Source: Plasmopara viticola (Eukaryota > Oomycota > Peronosporomycetes > Peronosporales > Peronosporaceae). Taken from it: a DNA stretch of 64,000 bases. Made by a program: the position numbers and the translations under genes. Numbering within the stretch: position 1 is the first letter of the stretch; the number at the start of each line of letters is the position of its first letter. The stretch lies in the NCBI GenBank assembly GCA_001695595.3, contig MBPM02000077.1:248001-312000 (forward strand), read 5' to 3'. Below the pieces are notes generated by a model. It was not told the DNA's origin. It saw only the letters and a list, made by a program, of their open reading frames with translations, and searched no databases. Shown in pieces: positions 36,108-47,924 of the stretch.

Positions 36108-36859
36108 AGAAGTTGTAGGGAATTCGCCAAGATTTGAGCGAAGCGAGTGCATAAATGGTAATCGATGTAGTGTTGAGACTTTTTCTAAATTTAAAAGAGG
36201 TACTTATATTTTACTGACTTTTTACCATTTCGTATTGCTAGCAGGAAATATTGTCGCTGTAAACATTTAATAGTCGTCACTTATGACAAAGGGTACACGG
36301 AGTGTTGTAACTAGCTCCTTAACTATGCAACCGTCCGAAATCCTTCGCTCGCGCTTACAGAAACGAGGCCGTCATCAAAATCTAGCAAGGTACCACGCAA
36401 GCAGACAACTTGACCATTGTATTTTCAGAAAGATGTGCCAAGGTTGCAGATTCATCTCGACATGACAATACGATTAATCTTCTACAAAATAGAAGATTTA
36501 GTGATACATATTTTTATGCACTTGAGACTTTGGACCTGTTGCGAGCTCATCCTCGAGAGACTAGCCATGAAAATTATGCGAGTTGAGAAGAAAATAAAGT
36601 GCTCAGCTAATTCGAGGCCGTAGATCACTTATTTCCAAGTGTCTTGGCCGGCGACACCTTACAGAGACATTTTCCTGAGTGCCTTAGTAATAGAAGTATT
36701 GCACTTTACTTATAGCTAGCTATTAGGTGGAAAGTATAACTCACGCATTCATTTTTAACAGCAAATTCTACAAGAATAAGGCAATCTTGGAAAAGGTTAG
36801 CACGACAAGCTGTTACTAAACCTTAAGAAGGTTTTGTTTGGGCTCGATCTGGCGGGCAA

Positions 36860-37144
36860 CTATGGAGTAAACTGCAACACAAGACCGATATAAGCGTGTG
36901 CCATCGAAGCATGAGACGAAAAATTACCTAAGTTTCTTACTGTCAGAAATGCCTGGACATCACAACGAACTACATGATGTCGTAAATAGAAGCTCGTAAG
37001 GAGCGAGATAGCTCTCGAGGATGTCACTAAAATACTCCCTGATAAATATATGTGAATTCTGGAAAGGGCTGAAGGACTCTGGTTACATGGGGTGCGAACG
37101 CGCGATAATGTGAAGTTAAATACAATTAGCATTAAAAGCTGCAC
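36860..37144 (-). pseudogene. Converging frame downstream of FYVE copy 3
   Basis: A 94-codon frame with parts shared by arm 1 (9,989-10,222) and arm 2 (11,350-11,620), for example VVRCDVQAFLTV and HASMAHAYIGLVLQF. The frames are discontinuous in the other arms. Unrecognised. Confidence 0.2.
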
Positions 37145-37380
37145 GTTTAGGGGTAAAGGGTGTAATCACCGGAATTTTTTTTAGGGGAAGCTGCTCTCGG
37201 ATACCCGCTGTACGCGCTTTCGGTACAGAAGGCATCTCGTAAGAAACATGAAACGACCTTGTCGAAATGGCAGTACTTCATGGGTGGCAAGCGAGGATAA
37301 GATAAGCCATCAACTGTTGTGCTTAATGTGACGAAGATTATGCAGTTGACAAAGAAGACAGAAAATTGTGAGCGTACTTC

Positions 37381-39085
37381 TTGTCGCCGTAAATAACTCG
37401 ATCATCTTTTGAATACGCAATAAACAGGATGAGCTTGTCTACGATGGAGGTCAAGCACACGGCCGCGATACGGATAAAACATTTTCGTAAGGAATTTAGG
37501 ATGCTCAAGGAGCTAAAGGTCGTGTTCAAATCAAGGCCTTATCCAATACACTCGACGAATAAGACTTTTTATTTCCGAAAAAACAATGACAGCAGACGTA
37601 TCAAATCAGCTCTGTTCAATCCCAAAGCACTGGATTTAAGTTGGGGGTCAGTACAGCGTTCGATTGGTGTACGAACTTCAGCCAAAATGGCATTACGGGC
37701 GTAAATTTGAGTGAAATATCCAGATCGCGAAACTGTTCAAATGCGAGTTGTTGCTTGATGCCTAACTATCGCTTTTGACTGAGCTACGCGAAAAGCGCGT
37801 GCAGTTAGCGTTCAGAAACGTAAACAAGAGACTGAAAGTCCATTTACCCATAGCAACTGTCGCCCCACAAGGATTGGTGCATCTGCTTTCATAAAGCTCC
37901 CGAACCGAGTGGTGTACGACGGAAACCAGGCCTTGCCTAAGTCAACGTCAACAGTAAATGAGCTAACAAATTTATCGACAATATGACTGTCGTGCCAGTG
38001 TCTCAGCGTGCAGTTGTTATAAATGTCCGTGGTCATCTAAACCCGGTTAAAGTGCCATTCGCCACTAAAGAACAGAAGTATTTAATCAAGAAAGAGTCGG
38101 GAAAGTGTACTTTGCTACAGTCATCGCTTTGACAAATGCAGAAGCGATGTAGAACCGTGGGTCTGTGACGCGAAGTGCCAATGGAATGCGTGAAGTATTT
38201 CGATCTGAAGGTTCGCTCTCTATGAGCCGAAAGTAAGCCTTCTCCAAAGATTGAGGTGTAATTGTGTTTTTAATATAAAGTAATATCAAGTGACTCGAAA
38301 AGGGGCTTCTTCGGTATGGCGGAAATGGCTTCGATTGTGCACTCAACACGCATCAGCGTGTCTCATCTCGAAGGCTTGCGCACTCAGTACGCATCAGCAT
38401 GTTTCACCTCGAAATCTATTTATCTTTCGAGTCAGAATAGAGCGATCAGAGTCATCACCTTTTATCAATATTTAGTACATACTTATATAATATACATTAT
38501 CTCGATGTATATACAACTTTTAAATCATTATAACGCGATCAGTCACCTCAACATCACTATTATCTAACATGCACTACTATAAGGCAAATTTGATTGATGA
38601 CATACACAATACAGTGAAGACTGACAGAAAGTAATGACTCGGTGACTCTTCTATTTGAAGATATAATAGATGGATGTATAAGGTGACTCCTGGAAACAAT
38701 GTTCAACAAGGGATTAGTATCAAAAGTGTCGATTCAACAGTCGCTCACTAAGTCTATATTAAGTTGTAATTGCTCTTAAAAGAAAATAAAACGCTAGTCA
38801 ATTCAGCCCATTTATTTGTCCTTCCATCATGAGTTAATAAGATTAAGAATAAGAGAGGAAAAGAATGCTAAAAAGGTAGATTTTACAAGTTTGCTTCACT
38901 TTCATTGTAGCTGTGACCGAGCTGTGCCATCAACTTTTATTTGGTCGGGCAAACTCACAATTGTACTTAAAATAATTACGTTCTGCGCTTCTTGCGCTAA
39001 TCTGCTTCTTACAATGGTGTCCAGAGAACCCTTTACCGCTTTTTTGCGGTCAAGCTCTTCGCGTAGTACATTAGTTGTTTCTAGA
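37381..39085. mobile_element. 1.7 kb unclassified insertion in arm 3
   Basis: In arms 1 and 2 GAGCGTACTTC runs directly into GATACATTCAGCC; here 1,705 bp intervene. The sequence holds several 60-90 codon frames on both strands (37,429-37,704 plus; 37,812-38,036 minus; 38,086-38,349 minus; 38,816-39,088 plus) and an AT-rich middle (about 38,460-38,620). No terminal repeats, target duplication or known domain were seen. It could be a transposon relic or a captured gene fragment. Confidence 0.5.
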
Positions 39086-39237
39086 TGATATTCAGCCAGA
39101 TATCCACCATAAGTGCGATAATAGATCTCCAGCATACGCTGGGCAGGTATATATGGTACATCTTTTGAGAAATGCAGGCAATGAACGCTGCCGGTGACCA
39201 CCCCATACTACCATTGTACAGTCCGTCGATATCTAGT

Positions 39238-39590
39238 CCAAACAATGCCAACACAAAATCGTAACGTGGTATTAGATCGTCTGAGCTTCCGCCCTGTGGA
39301 TCAATGCATAAATGGGTTTGGACGACTTCAAATCGCAGTCCAGGTCAGCATTGCGAGAAACGACTTTAATGTCACAAGCACCATTCTTTCCCTCCGTCAA
39401 ATTGTGGTCGCACGCCACCGCAAGAATCATACTGAAAAATGGTCACCGACGTGGTCATCGTCTTTTCTTGCGATAACAGACACTGCTTCGGCGACTTTTT
39501 CGCGAAGTTGGCGCGAATTTTGCGCATCAAGGCACTCGCACGACGAAGGTCGAAACTTGGTCCCTCAAATCTTTATCAATATCTAGCTCA
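39238..39590. repeat. Palindrome spacer 2
   Basis: The first 250 bases repeat spacer 1 (10,684-10,939) in the same orientation. The last 100 or so have no counterpart there and lead into the inverted arm 4. The plus-strand frame of spacer 1 is also open here (130 codons, 39,194-39,586). Confidence 0.7.
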
Positions 39591-40744
39591 TTCGTGCCGG
39601 TGGCTCACCTCGTGCTCGCTTGTCACCCATGAGGTGCTGCCATTCCAACAGGGTCGGTTCGTGTTTCGTACGGGAAGCCTTCTGTACCGAAAAAGCAATT
39701 TTCGAGCGCGTACAGCGGAGACTTGAGAGCAGCTTCCCCTCCAGCGACCTGAATGTTCTCCGGTGATTACAGCCTTTCACCCGTAAACGGGCAGCTTTTG
39801 ATGGTTATTGTCTTGGTGCACAACTATCTTCACATTATCGCGCGTTTGCACCCCATGCACCAGCGTCGAGCCAGAATCCTTCAGCTCTTTTCATACTTCA
39901 TCTAGGTTGTATCCATCGTACACAACACGCATCCTCGAAAGATTTCTCGCTCCTTCTGAGCGACCATGTAGTTCGTTGTTATGTCCAAGCATATTCAATA
40001 CAAGCAACTAAAGGAATTCCTCGCTTCATGCTTCGATGACACACGCTTGTATCGGCCAGGCACTCGTTTGTGTAGCAGTTTGCTCCATATTTGCCGCTAG
40101 ATCTAGCTCGTACAAAACCTTTCAAAATATAGTAACGGCTTTTCGATCTAATATCGCCTAGAAGATTATGCTATTCAACTCGATGCGTGAGTTATATTTT
40201 CAACCTTGTAGCTATAGCAAAGCACAATATTCTCATTACAAAGGCGCTCACAAAAAGTGTATCTAGGAGGGAAGGAAACTATTTTATAGTATTTGATGAC
40301 AAATAATTACGAAGGGGCACTGACCGTGAATCCACTTTACCTAAGCATTTTGTTTCACACAAAGTACATGTTGGAAGCAAACGTTTTTCAACGTGCTTTG
40401 ACTTCTGCCAGCGTTTACGCTACTCAGTCCGCAAGCAAGACACGCGTGACCTTTGTACATGTAGTAATAAGTTAATGGTGTAGAAGGTTTTCATTACCAT
40501 TCGAACAAGTCTTGATGACTGCGCGTTCATGCAAATCCCTAGGCTAGGCCCTCTTGCATGCTGTTCTCCCGGATGCAGGCAAAAAATGATGATGTATGCA
40601 AATCTACATGCTTTTAAAGCGAGTACAGCCCGCAAAAAATTTGCTCCGCCTCAACTCCCTTGTACGGATAGTTACTCGACATTTAAGACCCGGGGTCGTG
40701 ACGTTGCCGATCTGTTGACTCGGGTCCAGGGTTAAAAGACTTTG

Positions 40745-41520
40745 GCTCTGTCGAGCATCGCATCATCTTTGCTTTTGCTGCGCTATGCAAAGTCAAATGT
40801 TCTGGGCCTGTCTCGAAGGATTTAACAGAATAAACCTTCACCACACCCAAAAAAATCTAGGGTCTCTGATAAAAGTTCTCTGGTAGATCGGAAGCGGCTC
40901 TCTGTTAGTCAATATGTTCCTTATTGTGGGTTTGCGGTCGGTCTACGTCATAGGAGCATGCCCTCTGATCGCTTGACATTTCCTTAGCGGAGAGCTTCTA
41001 CTTGTACGTGCAATTGAACATGGATTTAAATGACGTCTTAATAAATCATCAAACCTAACGTTTCGCGAAAATTTGCGCGCCGGGTCAGCCAAAGCAGGGC
41101 TAAAAGACCTGGCTACGAAACATAGGGAATCAACAGCACAAAGTTATCGACATAGGCAAGTATGACTTGCTGCTGGACATGCCATGGCTTAAACGTCACG
41201 AGCCCTGAAATAAGATCATAGATGCTATCCGCCCAATCTGAAATTGGTTTGTGGAAGCTTATCATTAATTATTTGTGCGGCTCCTTCAATTGGATGTCTG
41301 GGCAAGGTACCATAAATACTGATGACTTCACAAAAGTAGATGTGATGACGCCTTGAAAATCAATCAAAAGCTTATTTTTGGCGGGCAACCAACTTCCGAT
41401 GGCAGCACCGGCTGCCAAAAGCGTTCGTGATAGCGCCTCAATTGTCGATAACATAGCTTCACCAACTGCGGGTTGAGGAGATTGTCAGCGGCTACAATAG
41501 GTTTCGAAAGACACAGTGGG
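40745..41520 (+). other. Locally inverted segment inside arm 4
   Basis: Between inverted-orientation blocks (up to about 40,680 and again from about 41,525) this stretch matches arm 1 positions about 5,070-5,863 in the plus direction. Landmarks are GCTTTTGCTGCGCTA, GCGCGCCGGGTCAGCCAAAGC and GGCAGCACCGGCTGCCAAAAGCG. About 60 bases of extra sequence sit at the left breakpoint (40,685-40,745). Confidence 0.7.
41155..41232 (+). pseudogene. Gypsy-type protease/RT-linker relic, arm 4
   Basis: Reads YDLLLDMPWLKRHEP and then a stop. It lies in the inverted segment, hence on the plus strand. Confidence 0.4.
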
Positions 41521-42189
41521 TTACAATGATCACAGTGCAGAAATTATTACAGGCCCCACAGTTGAGGTGCGAAGAAAAGTAGCATAACTTTACCAGAAAA
41601 GAACGACATTGCAACACATAACTACCCTTTAGTAGACTCGAGTAATTCGGTTATTGGTAGGAAAACCTAATCTACGAGACTATCTGACTGTTATATTGGC
41701 GGTCATTTCTCTGCAGGTATGCTTTGATTGAAGGCATGTCAGCGTTACCAAAACTTTAAGAACACGACTTTTCAGAGCTTGTTGCAAAATCGATAGACGA
41801 AAGCAACTCAGAGGTGGTAATCTTAAGGATGAAATCCATATTGTGATATACATACAGCTTTCTTTTAGACAATGGTGTCTCGTATAAGTCTTGACACAGC
41901 GTACGCTACCCCTTGGCTAAAAAAAGCTGAGGGTCCTCGACGTTCGGTGCCCATTATCAAGAATTTAACTGAAATTCGAAAAGCTCTCACCGGACAGACA
42001 AAAAGCTATGAGTTTTATCACGTGCCGGACACAGATACTATGTCACCATACAGTGTCCAAGTAATGTGAGCTCATTAATGCCCAATTCGGCAAGATGGTA
42101 AATAATGGCATTGTCGGGTGCATAATATTTCTGCACCCGTACCGACTATCTGAGCTCTCGAGCGACCAGTCATAATCGTTTTTTTCTGA

Positions 42190-42940
42190 GTGCCTGCTTA
42201 AACATCTATTTAAGAAAGGACGATTTGCGTAACAATGTGTCCGTATGTGCGCTGTACTGTGGAATAAATCTTGATGCTAGATACTACCAATCCAAATGAG
42301 GGGCCCCTAAGCAGCTAACTATGCTCAGAGGCATGGTATCAGGAAGATTTGAATTGTCATGAGGGCTATCGAGCTCCTTGGCGCGTTACTTTCTGAAAAG
42401 ACACACTCTTGCAATATATCTGTCCATTGCCGCTTTGAAAGATATTGTTTTGGCTTTCAATATCATTAAGGTCACCTGAGACAAGTATTTAAGGTCATGG
42501 TTTCTGGGATAGAGGGGATGAAACCCTCGGCTGCTCTATATCATCCATGGATCTTGAGCAGACCTAAAGTAAGTGAAACCCGTCTCGCTTCGACCTACGC
42601 CACGTTCCAAAAATAGATTGGGTGCACTGTTCGGCCAAGCTAGAGCGTATGTGGGTCTATTAAAACTCTACCTAACTCAGAGATAGAAAACATTGAGTAG
42701 TGTTGATAAAGTCAGCACTAAAATGGTCTTATTGGCGTCATTAGGCTGCCAGCCGATCCTTTTTAATGATTTCAAGAACTTACCTATTCTGAAGTGAGCG
42801 TGCAAGTGCGTCTTTTTATTTCCAAGCCATTCGGACCATGCGCGGCAATACATTTGCCTCTCTTACTCTATAAAATGACATGATGGTCGTTACTCTTCGT
42901 AAAGAATTTTTTACTCGTCGATTACAAGCATGACAACGTC
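42190..42940. mobile_element. 0.75 kb unclassified insertion in arm 4
   Basis: Arm 2 continues from the equivalent of TCGAGCGA (about 16,785) to TGATTGTTGGTA (about 16,857) within about 75 bases, whereas arm 4 has about 750 bp more. No frame over 60 codons and no terminal repeats were recognised. Confidence 0.4.
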
Positions 42941-43271
42941 AACGTGATTGTTGGTATGCTTCCACACAGGCCAGATTATGAGCTGGTCCATATTCACAGG
43001 AATGAATAACCGGATGTATCAGGCACAGAAACGATCGTAAATTCAAATCCTCCAAGGCGATAAATCGGGGCAGGCAAAAGTTGCCCAGGTTGGGTGAATA
43101 ATCCATCGACAGCTATCGCAATAACATTATTATGAGAGGGCAGATGATCGGCTTTACTAAAGAATGCATCTGACAAATCATTCGCAAGTCGTTGATCTAA
43201 AAAACGTAAGCTTGAACTACAATATACTTTGAAGGCACATGATGATACATTTAGTATTAGGAAGTTTTTTT

Positions 43272-44150
43272 GGAGCCGGTATCGACACCCCCCCTTCCTA
43301 GGTATCGCCACACACCCCCAGGTATAAGCCACAAATTCTTTTGAGTAAGTCGTAAAGCCACACCCGTCGCAAAATTAAACATTTTCTTAATAACACTATT
43401 AAGAGCACGAATTATAGCGCACGTTATACCAAAAAGAAGATTGTAACTTTTGAACACGGGAAATGGGTAAGAATTATTCATTTGGCGTGATAAATACTAT
43501 CGCCCTCTCCAGATAAAAAATGCCTAACCTTCGCCTCCGCCCGGTCTTTAACGTCTTTTCGTCAGCCTATATATCGTATTCCTAAACGAAAGTTGCTCTT
43601 CACTAGTCTTGTATGCTGCAGCTCCTCCTTAAGCAGCGTCATGCACTTATTCACTCACGATGCGAGGATACTTTTCGGACCTTGCAACCCGTGTGGCCGT
43701 AAGCTTATCCATTCAAAAGTTTCTCATGTATTAAGCATGTAGCCATGGGCAATGCGCACTGCAGGTGGCGATGCACGACGAGAGCAAGAAAGAGTCATTG
43801 ATCTTCTGCCACAACCTGGCCTATCTACTTAATGATTGTCTCTAGTCAGAGGGAGCCGGTATCGACACACGGGTGTTTCCATGCTTGTCATTCTCAGTCC
43901 TTTTTATTTTGTCGAATAACCTTGACATTGTGAGAACTTTTGCATTAATTTCAGCAGTCTGCGCGAGGGTGAGGCCAATGGCATGTTGACGTATGTGTAG
44001 AGAGGATTTAGGTGTGATGTATGGTATGTAAACTCAATTTTGCGACGGGTGTGATTTTACGATGGGTTTGGCACTGATTCAAGAGAATTTGTGGCTTATA
44101 TCTGGGAGTATGTGGCAATACTTAGGAAAACGGGTGTCGACACCGGCTCC
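43272..44150. mobile_element. Non-autonomous DNA transposon with long terminal inverted repeats
   Basis: 879 bp bounded by inverted repeats of about 110 bp (43,272-43,380 and 44,037-44,150) that begin GGAGCCGGTRTCGACACC. Both flanks show a run of seven T, possibly the target duplication but of low complexity. Arms 1-3 lack the element. No transposase frame is present. Long TIRs suggest a Mutator-like (MULE) MITE. A second left-end copy of the terminus lies inside at 43,852-43,875, so either two elements are nested or the end was duplicated. Confidence 0.7.
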
Positions 44151-44171
44151 CATTTTTTTAGTTGTCTACAA

Positions 44172-44300
44172 AATAAAGGTGGTCCCGCATGTACATGTGG
44201 GTATAAATTATGTGAGAGTAAGTAAGATTTGTCAAAAATTTAAGGGTACGATAACACTTCGGCTCCTTTACGAAATGTATCAGTGCCAATGACTGTCTGA
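44172..44300 (+). pseudogene. Possible integrase zinc-binding relic, arm 4
   Basis: Reads NYVRVSKICQKFKGTITLR and ends near YQCQ. The arm 4 version of the peptide at 3,871-3,993. Confidence 0.25.
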
Positions 44301-45793
44301 AGCTCATAAGCCTCGTCTTTGTATATAGCTTTATAAGAGTAGCGACAGCACGCGCTTGTGCGTAGCCTGAACAAATAATGCCTCTAGCTCCTGCTCCCTC
44401 TTGTATAACCGAGGAAAGGCATCAAAACCACATCTTTATAAACCATCAACCTACCGGACAGGATAGTGTCAGAAAGGGATCTGCTGCGTTTTGGCGGGTG
44501 TAATTGGGATTTTTTTGTATCGGCGGCAGACAGATGGTCATTTAAGCGAGACAGGCGTGTGCTAGAACGACACATTATGCAGCATGTGCACTAAAGTGCA
44601 CCTTTGCTGACTGATAACCAATCAATACCGAAGCTTGCACTCTAGAATGCGCTTCGCGCATTCACGGGCTTTGCACCTTTTCTATATGAAAGGACGAAGA
44701 CATGAGCGTTCTGCATTTTAAAAAGCTCAAGAGCAGCAGATGAGATCTTTTTTCGAATATCTTATATTCTTGACAAATTATAAATCTTAACTATCAAAGT
44801 CAGTGATATGTTTAATTGGGCGAAGGATGCCATCACAATTGTTTTATAGGATTAAGTGTTGTTATGTGCTTATAAGAAGGGAGATTTGACATCTCGACAC
44901 AAAAATTTTAAAATTGAACATGTAACGATCACGAAAAGGCAAAGGCCGGCGCTCACCATCGACTTTGCTTGGATGTAGTTGGCGCATCTATCATTCTGTG
45001 CTCGGTGTAATAAGAAATACTGCAATACGTAGGACACCGGGCCTCATACCCCAAGCTAAACCTTGTTAGAAGTGCGGGTGGCCATATGGCGGCCGAATCT
45101 ACCTCTGTATTGGCTATAGGATGAGAAGCCGAGAATAATAAGGCTGCACGCTTTAAGCGGGAGGCTGGGTGTGAAGTTCCTTGCGAAGGTGCAACAGGGT
45201 AACACAAACACAGTGTGTGCTACATATGCTGTGTGTATAAGTCATGTGGGGTTTCGAACATCAATCAGAAGATAGTGCTGGTAACGAAAAGCCAACACAA
45301 AAATAAATCCATGATGCATATAAGTAGGAAGTTATGAGTGACATAGTAATTCTAGAATTCCTATCCCACGGCGCGGTTGTTAATAATTTTAAACAACGTT
45401 CAATTGAGGTAAACGTATAAAGCTCAAGCAAGAAGTCCTGTGCTTATTAGAAAAAAGGCAGTTAGCGGTCTGTGAACCGTGTTAGGTTTGACAACGCAAG
45501 GCTCGAATAAAATAAATCCGTTTTTGGAAACTATCGGCAACAAGATGTCATGTTTGACGAGGAATGACGCCGCTAATTTCTTCATTTCTTAGAGCGTTGC
45601 GTCACGCCAAAGATATCGAAGGTATCCCCTTCGTCAACCCGCATGATTCTGGAAAGACTGAGCACATTGAGAATCAGGGAGGTGAATTACTAAAGGATAA
45701 TCCGACCTATGAAGCGCTTTATGATTATGCGAACAAAATATTCCGCACCAGACTACCAAGCAAGACACCTCGGGACTAATATTGAAGGACGTA

Positions 45794-45820
45794 CTCGTGG
45801 ATAGATTCCCTATCCACGAG
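45794..45820. repeat. Perfect 11 bp hairpin
   Basis: CTCGTGGATAG, five bases, then CTATCCACGAG. It lies 15 bases after the stop of a short plus-strand frame (45,564-45,779). Role unknown. Confidence 0.6.
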
Positions 45821-45897
45821 GTGAAATATTGAACACGAATTTCATACTCGAAACTTCCAGGTCTGTAGCGCGTGTGCAAATGAGATCTAAATAATAT

Positions 45898-46260
45898 TCA
45901 TGCCCTGTGCATGTTCATGCGGTCGCAGTCGGCAATAAAGGTACGGAACCAATTTTGTACCGATGTGTTCAAATTACTTGAGACAAGCGCTACAAAGTCT
46001 GACGACATTGTTTCATCAAGTGACGTAGTTATCCTTTGCAAAGATCCATACTTTAATATCCTAGCCAAATCTCCTCCCATAGATAGGGAATATTTTTGCT
46101 TCTGCTCACCTCTCGATGTGACGAGAAACCTTAAGCGCTTGTAAGCCTTTTGCTTTGGAATTACAGATGGATTTGCATCCGGACTTGGTATTGGTGTTGC
46201 TGCGGAGTGGGATACAACATTAGCTGCTGCATAGACAGTGTGTTTGTCCTGTCGCTGCAA
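45898..46260 (-). CDS. Unidentified frame with plausible 3' splice site
   Basis: A 120-codon minus-strand frame without an ATG near its start. Just upstream the minus strand reads TTACTTTCTTTGCAG, a good pyrimidine tract and AG acceptor, and about 55 bases further up CAGGT offers a donor, so an intron of about 55 bp (about 46,255-46,309) is possible. The protein end (VSSNLNTSVQNWFRTF) is faintly like a retroelement gag. Neither gene status nor family is certain. Confidence 0.2.
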   Translation of the reverse strand: MQRQDKHTVYAAANVVSHSAATPIPSPDANPSVIPKQKAYKRLRFLVTSRGEQKQKYSLSMGGDLARILKYGSLQRITTSLDETMSSDFVALVSSNLNTSVQNWFRTFIADCDRMNMHRA

Positions 46261-47924
46261 AGAAAGTAACTTTAGCCTGAGTGGCTGGATTTACTTAGTA
46301 TTTGGCACCTGCCGCATCTTGTAGAGTCGGTGCTTGTGATCTTGAGTGCGATGCCGGCCTTAAAATTTTATTGTCGTCAAGAGCACTTTTTAACTCTGTT
46401 AAGAACTTACCAAGTTTGGAGATGGGCGCTTAGCCGCACGACCCTTTCGTTGGGCCATTTTTGCAGGACTTCTCAAAGCTCTCTGTATAATCTTCCAGAC
46501 CTTGATAGTATCCCAAAAATGAAATCGATACTAAACAAATTTTTCTTTACATTCCACGCTCTTTGTATGAATGGATAGAGTGGTCTAATGAAGCTTTTTT
46601 AAGTTCTTTTTTTTGCTGGATACAGCTTTAGACTTTCTGTGTTTATGCGCGTTAAACCTTTGGTCCTCGAGTCCTCACAATCTGGTTCATTTATCAGATA
46701 ATTGAACAAGCTGCAGCTGCTTCACCGATCTTGTCGAGCTTCTTGTAACGGCTTGTCAAGAAATGAGTGATTTTTATTAACGGGATCATGGGTTTACGAA
46801 TCTTTTTTTTTACACGAAACGAAGACGAACACAACAGTTGATTATGATGGAGATAAATCCAGCTAAGACAAGTGGGAAATATGTCTGCAAGTTACTTCCC
46901 GTGTCTTCATAGCGGGACAGGAATTTACAAAAATGCAAAAGCCTAAAACAATATAATGACTGAAGGGGTTTCGCATAATTTTACAAAACTAGCGTGAATA
47001 CATACATACCAATCACGGAATGTTACGTTCGTGCTAAACAGCCTTATGTAATCTAGTACTTCCTATTAATTAAATCTTGGCGTTTGATATCCCAGCATGA
47101 TATGGCCATTTCTTTAGCGAATTAAACTTCAGTATCAATCAGTTCTCATGATTTTGAAGACTACATTGCTCCTTCGAGCAGATTCTTTATCAAATGCCTG
47201 CTTTTTAGACGGTAAAAACACTCAATCCGAAGTCAAACTCCTTCTCAAATTCTTTGGCTTTTACCTGATTGTGACTCAGATCGGCTTCTTTTTCTTTGCC
47301 TTTTGCCTCTTTTGGGGTCATACTAATCAAACGATGAATCCAATAAGTGTCGTTTTCGATAAGACCAGCGATAAGCTTGTGCGTATTTCACTTGGAATAC
47401 ATTCGAGTTAGTCTCGCTTTTTATGTTATATCGAATCGTTCAATCTTTCCAAAATTTCATGACCACCAGGGTTGTTGTTGTAGTGGTCAATTCTCTTGGA
47501 TGTAAAGAGCTCTCGGACTTGTAAGTCCATGACCTCACTACCAAATCACTTGTTTGCATACCAACTTTCTGGAGACAAAATACAGCCTAAGGGCTGCTAA
47601 CAAGGTTGCTGCCGTCTTGTTCCGTGAAAATTTTGCGTCCTCAGACTCGACCTGATGTGGTGGCAGTCAAAATCAATCGTTTCTTTTAAAATGCAAGATC
47701 AATTTGCCACGAGTTGGGATTATGCAAAGCTAACTTAAACGATTCAGTCCTTTCTCTTGCTCCTGAGATAATAAATACCAATCTGACTCCCAATATAATC
47801 ATTTAGTATTCTGGAAACTACTACGGGAATTAATTCTTTGCCTTCAATTCAAAGTTTGAAATCAGTTTTCCAATCCCAGCAGAGATTCTTTAATAGCGCG
47901 TCCAAAATTTATTTTACATCTGAA

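Larger units (their letters stand above)
23645..39237 (+). repeat. Arm 3 (repeat unit copy 3), interrupted by a Copia element and a 1.7 kb insert
   Basis: Direct copy of arm 1, beginning at the equivalent of arm 1 position about 590 (shared GAGCCGATCT). It lacks the SINE and the 283 bp insert. It is interrupted by a full Copia element at 29,776-34,225 and by unrelated sequence at 37,381-39,085; homology resumes at 39,086 with ATATTCAGCCAGATATC. It carries FYVE copy 3. A short tandem duplication of CTAGTCATACGCATTA lies near 25,638. Confidence 0.85.
39590..45420 (-). repeat. Arm 4 (repeat unit copy 4), inverted, shortened and rearranged
   Basis: It follows arm 2 from GGTGGCTCACCTC at about 39,598 to about 45,410, the equivalent of arm 2 position 18,410; the outermost 2.5 kb are missing. 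Near 40,290 it jumps from the equivalent of arm 2 position about 11,850 to about 15,045, so the FYVE gene and its surroundings (about 3.2 kb) are absent. A segment at about 40,745-41,520 is in the opposite orientation. Insertions lie at about 42,190-42,940 and 43,272-44,150. It is the most diverged of the four arms and has no intact gene. Confidence 0.8.
45421..47924. other. Intergenic, no identified gene
   Basis: Unrelated to the arms. It holds a perfect hairpin (45,794-45,820), an unidentified minus-strand frame with a plausible splice acceptor (45,898-46,260) and otherwise only short frames. From 46,330 to 47,920 I see nothing supportable. Confidence 0.4.

Noticed and set aside
1..45420. 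The repeated arms as a pure assembly artefact (haplotype duplication)
   Set aside because: Arms differ by many substitutions and by independent insertions with target-site duplications, which a copied haplotig would not show. The near-identical centre could still be partly an assembly effect and is flagged.
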